Shown here: positions 55,578 through 64,000 of the stretch, piece after piece
How the letters are laid out: every line of letters begins with the position of its first letter
How positions within the stretch are numbered: position 1 is the stretch's first letter
Source: Mucidula mucida
Lineage: Eukaryota; Basidiomycota; Agaricomycetes; Agaricales; Physalacriaceae
DNA length: 64,000 nt
NCBI GenBank assembly: GCA_015501055.1
Contig: JADNYV010000037.1
Span: 62,001 to 126,000 of the forward strand
Reading direction: 5' to 3'
Notes under the pieces: generated by a model
Told to the model about the DNA's origin: nothing
Seen by the model: the letters and a program-made list of their open reading frames with translations, nothing else
Database searches by the model: none
Position numbers and translations under genes: made by a program

Positions 55578-56613
55578 ATGGTGCGTGTCCCATTGAAGTC
55601 ATGCATCATCAGCCGTACTTGAGCACTTAGGCACCCCGTGGACTCTCTGCTGAAGAAAAACACGTCAAATTGCTTGAGATTTTCCATGAGACGGTGAGTC
55701 TCTCTTTTACGCGCCGTGGACGCTTTGCTGAGGAGGAGATATGCAGAAAGACTTCTTCCAGGTACTTTCGACTCGTTGCAAGGATCTCACGCTTTCCAAC
55801 TCCAGTGATAGCTGAAGGAGCTTGAGAAGTTGGGACCCAAAATGAAAGGCATCGGTATGACGATGCTTCACATTGACATCGCGTCCCTTGCTCATTCATC
55901 AATAGTTTCTCAGTCTGTGAAGGAAGTCCTTCAGTCTTTAGTCGACGACGGGCTCGTACAAGGCGATAAAATTGGGTCTTCAAACTGTACAGTCGTCCTT
56001 CAAGCCCTCGCACCCGTTATGCCAATCACTTAATCCACAGTCTTCTGGAGCTTCCCTTCGCAACAAGGCTCCTTGGTCGGTCTACTCCTTTCTCTCTGAA
56101 CTGCCTCTCAATCCCCGCATAGGTCCAGAGTAGGCTCAAGGAGGCACAGGACCAGCGCACGACAAATCAAGCCCAAATAGCCGAAGTCAGAAATCTCATC
56201 AAAGTCGAGAAACAGTCCAGAGGCGAATCGGCATGAAACCGTCTTTCAAGTCGCGTGTGGAGGTTCTTCTAATCACATCCATTCCACAGGACACTCGTAC
56301 CCAGGCGTTCGCTGAGCTTCATAGACTGAACAAGGAACTCGTACACTTGGACAACGAATGGACCGCATACAGTGCTTGCGATCCGGTCAAGCTAGACGAG
56401 ACGAAACGCGGCATCGTTTTGGCGAAAGAGGCAGCCATTCGTTGGACCGGTATGATCTCTGCTCCTGTCCCGACTGTGCGAACGTCACTCAAGTAGATGG
56501 TTTCAGAAAACTTCTGCATTGCCTTAGCTCACTTTCAACGTCAAAGTCTTGTTGAACCCAGCGAAATTCGGCGCTATCTAGGAGTCAACGACGATTACGA
56601 GGATATATGCTGA
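55578..56613 (+). CDS. MND1: Meiotic nuclear division protein 1 (Mnd1), intact, nine exons
   Basis: Exons 55578-55580, 55631-55693, 55749-55763, 55812-55854, 55906-55986, 56041-56075, 56123-56230, 56290-56449 and 56507-56613 join without error into 204 residues. It starts MAPRGLSAEEKHVKLLEIFH, continues LKELEKLGPKMKGIVSQSV, VLQSLVDDGLVQGDKIGSSN, FFWSFPSQQG, RLKEAQDQRTTNQAQIAE and ends RRYLGVNDDYEDIC. This is the full Mnd1 layout: winged-helix domain, coiled coils, conserved C terminus. Mnd1 pairs with Hop2 in the nucleus and stimulates Dmc1/Rad51 strand invasion in meiosis. The first coding exon is only the ATG, as the intron follows at once; exon 3 is a 15-nt microexon. The intron at 56231-56289 has a GC donor. 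Length is usual for the family. Confidence 0.92.
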
Positions 56614-56876
56614 TGCTCTCTCTGCCCTGCTGCTTGCTGTTATCATTTATGACTTTGCTTCGCGTGTCTTCTCTATCTGCCTCTCGACTTGAGCTCACAT
56701 GGAACACTTTCTTTTTTCCTTTTTAAATAACATTAGGACTGAGTACGTGCTTCGGACTGTACAAGCAACCTGCGTATACGAATATAACTTCATTGATCCT
56801 CAAATCGCCATCGTGAGGGGTATTCCGCCTTGAATACCAATTCAGGTTAGGGTTATCACCTCTCGCTCTGACCACC
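56614..56876. promoter_or_regulatory. Intergenic MND1-GWT1, GWT1 promoter
   Basis: 263 bp between two genes on the same strand. It holds the MND1 3' end (AT-rich TTTTTAAATAACATT near 56722) and the GWT1 promoter. No TATA box is clear. Confidence 0.45.
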
Positions 56877-58636
56877 ATGAGCAGCGCTTACAAAAAGCAG
56901 AAAGAGGACTTTGTCTCTGGAATGACGGGCTCAACGGTGACCCATATCAACCTAGTTTCCTGCGCAGCTCTCGTTCGTCGTTCCCCTACTGTTTTGACGG
57001 CGGTTGAACCTGTACTCAGATATCCGTATTCCTCTACCACACCGTTCAAGCCCGATTTGCAACGGGCAAGACGCTTCCCTTATCATGGCTGGTCTTAGTG
57101 GTACCCCTTCTCTTGTCAATGACCGTGTTCGCAAATGCTCCAGTGCTACTTGATTGCCTGCTGGTGGTACCCGTCGTCGCACTCCTCTGCTTACCACGGA
57201 AAGACGCATCTACGCCTTTACCGTCAAGAGCAGACACTCCAGCGCAGGATTCTATTCAGGCCGTGACGCCGCTTCCAGCGTTGACGACGTATCGGGCACA
57301 TATGATGCTAATGACCATACTGGCTATCTTGGCCGTCGACTTCCCCATCTTCCCGCGCAACTTAGCCAAATGCGAAAGCTTCGGGGTGTCCTTGGTGAGC
57401 CCATGTTTTGACTCGCCTGCTTTCCCTCATGACTGTAGATGGACCTCGGTGTTGGATCGTTCGTCTTCTCTCAAGGCGTTGTTTCAGCAATACCCGTACT
57501 CAAGAACCCCGCTTATCTGGCCTCTCCATTCCTCCCAAAGTTGTTTGCGACAACCAAGAAGGTTCTCCCTCTTCTTGCCCTTGGATTGCTGCGCATAGTC
57601 CTCGTCAAGGGAACTGAATACCCCGTTCGTGTTTTTGTGAATCCGTCCATTTATCTCGCACTGATCCCCCTCGCGTCTACAGGAGCATGAATCCGAATAC
57701 GGTACTCATTGGAATTTCTTCATCACCATGGCACTTTTGCCTTTACTAGAGGTATTCCTCCATCCCATCATGTTACGCGTTCCTCTATCGCTGCTCGCTG
57801 TGCTCGTCGCCCTCACTCAACAAATGAACCTCTCTGTCTTCGGATCTCAACGGTTCGCGCTCACGGCTGAACGCGTGAGCCTCTTCAGTGCAAACAAGGA
57901 GGGCATCATTTCCTTACCCGGCTACCTTGCTATCCACACCTTTGGTCTGTCTACTGGCACCCTCATACTACCCCCTTCGCCGTCCTATTTTCGACGCTTC
58001 CAGCGGCGTTTCTCGGAAACGGGGAGCTTCGGACTCGGGGAACAGAGGTCCTATACACGAAGGAAAAACACCAACGCAGCAATGGAGCTGTTTTCGTACA
58101 CCGTTCTGTGGTGGACGTGTATGGGGCTCGTAAGGGGGCTCAAGATCGATGGCAAGGAGGGCGTGTCGAGACGAGTGGTACGTTCGCCGCGCGCCTCCCC
58201 CCGTCTATTGTGTTGACTGTGATTACAGGTCAATCTCTCCTACGTGATGTGGATCGCAGCGTTCAACACGTCCTTCATATTGGGCTATCTGCTTCTCTAT
58301 ATGTATTTCTATCCCGAGCCGTCCAAGTTCAAGAAACGGGATGCAGACCACAGTGGTGCAGTAGCGACGTATAAAGCGCCTGTCGTTCCTGCTTTATTGG
58401 ATGCCATCAACAAGAATGCTCTCGTGGTTTTCTTACTGGCAAGCTGTACTTGATGGTTTCGTTGTTCCCCAAGTCTTACGACTTGACAGGCTAACGTTGT
58501 AACCGGCATCATCAACTTGACCATGTCAACGATGTATGCGTCGACTGGGTCGGCCATGTTGGTGTTGGGTCTCTATTCATTTTCAATGTGCGCTGTGGCT
58601 TGGACTTTTCGTCGAACACGGTTGTTGGCCTTCTGA
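56877..58636 (+). CDS. GWT1: GPI-anchored wall transfer protein 1 (inositol acyltransferase), intact, six exons
   Basis: Exons 56877-56972, 57020-57394, 57439-57624, 57683-58177, 58229-58438 and 58490-58636 join into 502 residues, the usual length. The protein starts [20 protein letters not shown] and contains [100 protein letters not shown] and [20 protein letters not shown], all hallmark blocks of the Gwt1/PIG-W family with many membrane segments. The enzyme acylates the inositol of the GPI precursor in the endoplasmic reticulum, needed for attaching mannoproteins to the cell wall. It is the known target of gepinacin- and manogepix-type antifungals. The intron at 58439-58489 uses a GC donor (GCAAGC). 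Confidence 0.93.
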
Positions 58637-58789
58637 ATGCCTTTCGAACGTAGATCAATCGCGTCGAAGAACGAGTGCCTATCAGGTTGCCGCCTCCTAT
58701 TCGGATCGTCTCGACTTGTACCAATGGTCATTGTAACCTCACTAATGCACATATTTGCCGCTCTCTAAGTAGACCCTCTGCCACCCAGT

Positions 58790-60620
58790 GGTATAAGAAC
58801 ACGCTACAACGAGTCTAGCGTTCTCTTAATGCCCCAAGCCAGGGCGTTCCGCATGGGAAGCACATCCTTTTCCCCATCGCAAAGACTCGTTCACTCGCGT
58901 CCAGTGCTGTTGGTCCCTCTCCCATACAGTAGGTAGAGCCGCCGCTGAGCGTACATGCTGCACTAGCCACCAAGAGGCGTGACAGCCCATGCCCACCAAA
59001 ACGCGAAGCGTACATTCGCAAGATTGCCTCAACCTCAATACTGGCTTAACCCTCGTACATACTATAGGAACAGCAACCTCCTACACCAGCAAGTGTGAAG
59101 CGTGAAAACCCATTGCGCGAGCGTACATTGGCGGACTTGCAAGTCAATGTCTTCAAGAAGTGTAGTACAAGACTTCACCCGCTTGAAGCATGCTTGTCCC
59201 ATGTTACCCGCTCCCACAGCATAGGTAGACCACTCCTTAGGCGTCTACTTGAAACGTCGCGCCATCAAGCGCGAAAGCCCATGTCCACCAAAGCGCGATG
59301 GTACATTGACGGATGTCTTCAAAGAGAGAGACTTCACTGACTTGAAGCGTCGTCAATGAACCGTTCAACACAATGCCCATGTTACCCTCTCCCACAGTAA
59401 AGGTAGACCACTCCTTAAGCGTCTACTTGACCCTTCAGGTCATGAGGCGTGAAAGCCCCTGCCCACCAAAGCGCGAGCATGCATTGACGGACTCGCAAGT
59501 CAATGTCTTCAAGAAGTGTAGTACAAGACTTTACCCACTTGTAGCATGCTTGTCCAATGTTGCACACTCGACGGAGTCGCGTTCAACGTCTTCAAAGAGT
59601 GTAGTACAAGACTCCACCCAGGTGAACTGTCTTGAACGAACCGTTATACACTTTGCCCATGTTACCCTCTCCCACAGTATAGGTAAAACACTCCTTCAAT
59701 GTCTATTTGGCAGCTCCAGTCATGAGGCGTGAAAGCCCCTGCCCACCAAAGCGCAAGTAGCTTGACTCTACCTAAGTATTAACCCACTCCCATACTATAG
59801 GGAGAGCCTTGTCTGACCATATACACTGCCACAGTGAGCATGAAGCGTGAAAGCCCCATACACACCAAAGCGCGAGCGTACATTCGCAAGCTCGACTCAA
59901 CCTAAGTGAACCCACTCCCATACTATAGGCAGAGTCACGTCTGAGGATACACACTGCCCCAGTGAGCATGAAGCGTGGAAGCCCCATACACACCAAAGCG
60001 CGAGCGTACATTCTCAACCTTGACCCACTCCCATACTGTAGGTAGAGCCTTGCCTGACCATACACACTGCACCAGCGAGCATGAAGCGTGAAAGCCCCAT
60101 ACACACCAAAGCGCGAGCGTACATTCGCAAGCTCGACTCAACCTAAGTGAACCCACTCCCATACTGTAGGTAGAGCCTTGCCTGACCATACACACTGCAC
60201 CAGCGAGCATGAAGCGTGAAAGCCCCATACACACCAAAGCGCGAGCGTACATTCTCAACCTTGACCCACTCCCATACTGTAGGTAGAGCCTTGCCTGACC
60301 ATACACGCTGCACCAGCGAGCATGAAGCGTGAAAGCCCCATACACACCAAAGCGCGAGCGTACATTCTCAACCTTGACCCACTCCCATACTGTAGGTAGA
60401 GCCTTGCCTGACCATACACACTGCACCAGCGAGCATGAAGCGTGAAAGCCCCATACACACCAAAACGCGAAGCGTACATTTGCAAGTGGCCTGGGCTTCC
60501 CTCGCCCATGGAATAGGAAGAACAGCCTCTGACCGTTCATGTTGCACTAGTCACCATGAGGTGTGAAAGCCCATGCCCACCAAAGCGCGAGCATACATTC
60601 GCAAGGCTGCCTTGAATTTA
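58790..60620. repeat. Right block of the undescribed repeat: 113/128-bp array
   Basis: At least eleven copies of the same core as the left block. From about 59780 to 60480 it becomes a regular tandem array. Units of about 113 and 128 bp alternate; the longer form has an extra 15 bp between GTACATTC and the next GACCCACTCCCATACT. Each unit has three constant parts: ACTCCCATACT(A/G)TAGG(T/C)AGAGCC, CATGAAGCGTGAAAGCCCC and CACCAAAGCGCGAGCGTAC. Earlier units (58970-59730) are more diverged and read GAGGCGTGAAAGCCC. A small hairpin CGAGC...GCTCG occurs in the long form. Minus-strand frames are open for 200 codons but cycle through different frames from unit to unit, so they are not coding. Confidence 0.88.
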
Positions 60621-62304
60621 ACATAAGACTTGCTTGACCTGATGTTAAAGACCTTAATGGACCCTAACAACCCCCCTTGTTGCACGGTAGTAGTATTCAT
60701 ATGCGCTAGTCAGCACTCACCTTAAGTCAACTGAACCTTCACAGCCATTTGACTGGCCCCGCATTACCTGACAGCGCGCTTTGCTGAACACAAGACCAAC
60801 TTCACTGTACTAACGCTCAATTTTAGGCTTGCCTTGGCAGCGAACCGTTGGTTCATTGGCATTGTAGGTGAAGGAGAAGGAGCCAAATGCGGTGGAAGGA
60901 CATGCCCTACGACACCAGAGCTTGACGCCTGTACATGTGGCGCCGCATGTCCGGCCAAAGAGTGCGCAGCATCCTACGAAAGTGGTTGCGGAGGACGACC
61001 CGGCAGTGATTCCGGGGCTCATTTTGTGAGAGCGGGGCAAATCGTGGGTTGGCCTATAGGAAGGGTTCTTTCACTTAATCACTGTCAATGGCACAGGATG
61101 TGCTATGGAAGGATATATATCAATTCATTGTATGTGTATGTGGGTACAGACCCTATAGTGGTGGATGATTCCTACTCGAGAAAATTGAGACCTGCCACCA
61201 ACATCATTTTGGAGAATGATTCCAACTCCTAATTAAAGAAGTTCTCTAGTTCTTGTTCGACTTGCATATTGACCTTGGGCATTAATTCTATGTAGAGCTA
61301 CTTTAATTCACGGTATTCAAGCGACTAGAAAGCAAACATCAATTGGGTGATCAGGAAACAGGTAGAAACATATAACACTTACATTTTTGTTAAGAACCAA
61401 ATGTGCATTGCTGGCCGGGAGAAGCCCAAGGAACAAATGCCAGTGCAGGCTAACACATTGATACTGATAGATCTTAGTCTCAGAAAGATTAGGCAAGGCC
61501 GTTGCGCTTATTGCGTAATGCGCGTTTGCGGTGCGCGTGTTGTGACTGGTCTGGATGTAGATACAATCAAAATATCGCTGTTGTGGTCATTAACGGGGAC
61601 TGTATACAATGTATGCACATTCTTCTCGTGTTCCTTGAACGGGCCGAGATATAATGGGGCAGGGCATTTATCTAGTTGATATCTAATAATCATAGGCAGA
61701 TTAAAAAGGGTATATATGAAAAGGTTTCGACTTACTTTTGTTTCAGTGGTTGACGCTTTTTTGGTGGCATGTTGACGGAAGGACGTGCAGAGGTAATGTT
61801 GGACAAATTCCACATGTGCGGTCAAACCTACCAAATTCAGAAGACCTCATGTTGCCGTCGCCATTACCCTATTGTCATCCTGGGATTCATACACAGGAAA
61901 ATGATTATATTGAATTATATTAAACACCAGTACAACGGCAAAGATCATAACACAACCTGCCATCCATGAGGATTCATTGTTCCGCCGGCGGGTACACAAG
62001 CATCTGGTCCTCCACGCTCGCACAACATATTAGCCGGTAGACCTGATAGAAGCATTGACATTGTTAAAGGCATACATGTGCAGCCGATGTGCATGAGCTA
62101 CAGCTTGCAGATTGTTCCGGGTTCCAGCATGAGTTGGTCATGATCAATGTGCTTGCCTTTGTCAAGTTGATGCCTAGATACTTGAATACAGATGCAGACC
62201 GTCAAGAAAAACAGACTTATTGAGACCTCCAGCCGTTGTTGATATCACACTGGAATCGTAATAAGCTGGGAACAAAAAGAAAAGAAAAAGACGTACTCTG
62301 CTTC
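60621..62304. other. Stretch without a supported gene
   Basis: Frames at 60834-61232 and 61347-61679 (plus) have no motif, no splice logic and unremarkable composition. No tRNA, repeat or transposon end is recognised. Confidence 0.4.
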
Positions 62305-63321
62305 TCACCTGTAGGGACATTCCTCATTTCCGCTTGAAGATAAACTGTTGCGCCTCGCTCCAGGAATGAACATTGTCAGCTCTTCTTTTGGCGGGACATC
62401 AATCGCAACGGTTGACTTTGTCCACCTCAGCATAATAGCTACAAGGACTTCTGCACTGTGGAAAGGAAGGGTACATTGTAAGTCCGTGACCAAGGTCAGC
62501 CTCCGTCCGCTTTGCGAACACGGTACGGTAGAGGTAATGGAGTAGTGCCCACACCGCAACAAGGTTGTTCTGCACCGGGGTGCCAATAAGGACTAGGGAT
62601 AGAGGCGGGCATTCCCTTAGACCTTGTTGGCAATTGGGGTTCCAGCATTCTTGATTGTGTGCAGGACGCAGTACGTCCAGCACCGATTCTTGAACCACAA
62701 GTCCTCAGACGCAAATGCATTGTAAGTCGTTAAGACAAGGTCGTACGCGGACACTCCAAAAGTTTTCTTGATTAGCATACACTGTGCAGCGGCACCGTGG
62801 AAGCGGAGGACATAAAACAAGGGAAGCCAATGAGCCGCCTCCTGTTAAAGTGTAAGAAGATGAAAGGAGGTTGGTACCTGCTTCCCAAGACAACAGGACG
62901 GATAAAGGGCAAATAACAAGATGCAGTGCGTCAAGGGGTGTTGTATAGTTCATTTCATTTTTATATGTGTTGACGAGGAATAAGAGGCCATGGAGCTAGA
63001 TGTCACGGTCAGCAAGAAGCTAGACAGTGTAATAAACCGCACCTGATAATCCTTCATCTTCCGCCCTTAATGCTGTGGGCCTAACACATCCAAAAAGTGT
63101 GTTGTCGAGGGCAATAGAGGCGCAATGAGATGCCAATTGTGGTGCAGCCATTGTTTCATTGCCGTATCGCGCGTGTCTTTGCGTTTGTTCACTCTAACAG
63201 TCGCCTATGAGCAAGGACACATTGGGTAGCTTGCAGCCTTCTTTTCATTCATCTTTTGGCGCTTGTCTTCACTGGACGCGGCATTGGACGTCGTCCGCTT
63301 GCATTTTGTTGGCTTGGGCAT
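62305..63321 (-). pseudogene. Decayed SNF2-family (ISWI-like) ATPase
   Basis: Minus-strand pieces in several frames follow the SNF2 helicase order: a basic start (SSEDKRQKMNEKKA type, near 63250), GRKMKDYQ, TPLDALHLVICPLSVLLSWE, LRFHGAAAQCMLIKKTFG, DLVLTTYNAFASEDLWFKNR, CWTYCVLHTIKNAGTPIANK, GTPVQNNLVAVWALLHYLYR and VPPKEELTMFIPGAR. The typical family has DEAH-type text before the KNA motif; here CVLHTIKNAG has lost it, and the GxGKT motif of the Walker A site is not seen in the corresponding stretch. Stops and frame changes are frequent. The ancestor would have been a chromatin-remodelling ATPase of the ISW1/ISW2 type; this copy is dead and cut after the first helicase lobe. Confidence 0.75.
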
Positions 63322-63644
63322 TGGCATATGGGTAGGAAAGCGCTATAAAAGACATTGGGGGCCATAGCAGTGAGCAGATTGAGTTCGTCGTGATTGTCGT
63401 CAATGGCGGCAGGGATGGGAAAAGCAATGGCGATGGCGGCACCCAAAATGGGAAAGACAGTCAGGCGCTTAGGACGATTCCCTTTCCTGTGTTATTTAGG
63501 GCAGGTCTTTTTGTGACTTTCTCACGCTTCAGCGTGCTTACTTTACATTGAATTGTTAAGGCATATAAAAATACGCCCTTATGAAGCGATACACTCTGCT
63601 GTATTGCAGCTTTTTGCGTGAATTCTCCTCCAGAATTAAAGTAC
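63322..63644. other. Nothing recognised
   Basis: Upstream flank of the SNF2 remnant. No gene, RNA or repeat is seen. Confidence 0.4.
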
Positions 63645-63986
63645 CTATCTCAACAGCGGGGCTTTGACATTGTTTAAGCTCTTCGGATAGAAACCCAGGA
63701 ACTTGCTGGTTGTATAGTCAATCACCCTCAAGAGCAACAATGTATCAGGAGGTCTCAACCGGACCCAATCAAGGGTGTTACTACAACTAGATCTTGGTGC
63801 TGCCTGGTAGAGATTGGATTGTAGTGGTAGTGGCATTTTTTCTGTGGCTTTGAAAATAAATGAGACATTCAACGCTCCAGCACTCTTGAAGGTATTTGCA
63901 CGGCACAGGCAATCTGTCGAACAAACGGTAGCGCTGACAGTTTCCTGGGGTGTGGCATTGTAGAGAGTATACAAACTCAATAACAC
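63645..63986 (-). CDS. Unsupported open frame near the window edge (113 codons)
   Basis: Open on the minus strand (SLYTLYNATPQETVSATVCS ... KFLGFYPKSLNNVKAPLLR) and the only longer frame near the right edge. No domain or homologue is recognised. It may be part of a gene continuing past the window or a chance frame. Confidence 0.2.
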   Translation of the reverse strand: MLLSLYTLYNATPQETVSATVCSTDCLCRANTFKSAGALNVSFIFKATEKMPLPLQSNLYQAAPRSSCSNTLDWVRLRPPDTLLLLRVIDYTTSKFLGFYPKSLNNVKAPLLR

Positions 63987-64000
63987 ACCACCGTATTTGT

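Noticed and set aside
59935..60540. A 201-codon open frame on the minus strand across the repeat array
   Set aside because: Units of 113 and 128 bp shift the frame at each step, so the frame cycles through different translations of the same repeat. All minus frames happen to lack stops; no amino acid conservation supports coding.
54700..60620. CRISPR-like array
   Set aside because: Units are over 100 bp with no short repeat/unique spacer alternation, and the organism is a eukaryote.
60834..61232. 132-codon cysteine-containing frame
   Set aside because: Cysteine spacing fits no zinc-binding family, there are no splice signals or homologous motifs, and the antisense frame is equally open.

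Overview
The window looks like a chromosome segment of a filamentous basidiomycete, most probably an Agaricomycete. The evidence is the very short introns (about 45-60 nt), two FunK1-type fungal protein kinase genes, a fungal chromovirus (Ty3/gypsy) family, and three housekeeping genes recognisable from their basidiomycete-like sequence: MND1, GWT1 and the 3' part of ELP4. I cannot narrow it to genus from sequence alone. Most of the window is accessory or heterochromatin-like: a compact gene island sits inside a large area of transposons, gene fragments and decayed pseudogenes.

Layout. 1-7.6 kb: the inverted promoter of a FunK1 gene lying left of the window, an unrecognised multi-exon gene on the minus strand, decayed RNase H-like fragments, and a tandem duplication of an unknown 464-residue protein gene whose second copy carries a one-base frameshift. 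7.9-19.4 kb: one armadillo-type repeat gene on the minus strand, broken by a complete chromovirus (Gypsy-1, 12713-19228, TSD TGCGC) in its first visible exon and by a solo LTR (9678-10452, TSD AGGAC) in a later exon. The solo LTR itself contains a 244-bp MITE. The gene also carries frameshifts and a stop codon. 20.7-25.5 kb: two FunK1 kinase copies facing each other, both damaged. 25.6-39.2 kb: a gene graveyard with an unidentified decayed ORF region, a secreted-protein pseudogene with two CAG-to-TAG type stops, a fungal transcription-factor domain fragment and a second MITE copy. 39.2-51.3 kb: nested chromoviruses. Old, CpG-depleted, internally deleted Gypsy-2 contains a solo LTR (TSD TGTCC), and its right LTR is split by a complete Gypsy-3 (44472-50992, TSD ACTAG). 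51.5-54.6 kb: an alcohol-dehydrogenase fragment, a divergent pair of small genes and an ELP4 3' fragment. 54.7-60.6 kb: two blocks of an undescribed roughly 113/128-bp repeat flanking the intact MND1-GWT1 pair. 60.6-64 kb: mostly empty sequence plus a decayed SNF2 ATPase.

How the parts work together. The intact functions are nuclear and ER housekeeping: meiotic strand exchange (MND1) and GPI-anchor inositol acylation (GWT1). The rest records genome dynamics: repeated insertion of one chromovirus family, nesting, solo-LTR formation, methylation-type C-to-T decay, and pseudogenisation of host genes. The chromovirus carries a striking signature of Tf1/sushi-like self-priming: an 11-nt sequence about 33 nt downstream of the LTR TATA box is perfectly complementary to the putative primer-binding site two bases inside the element. 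MND1 and GWT1 splice cleanly over 9 and 6 exons with no frame errors, which argues that the many small indels elsewhere are real decay rather than poor sequence.
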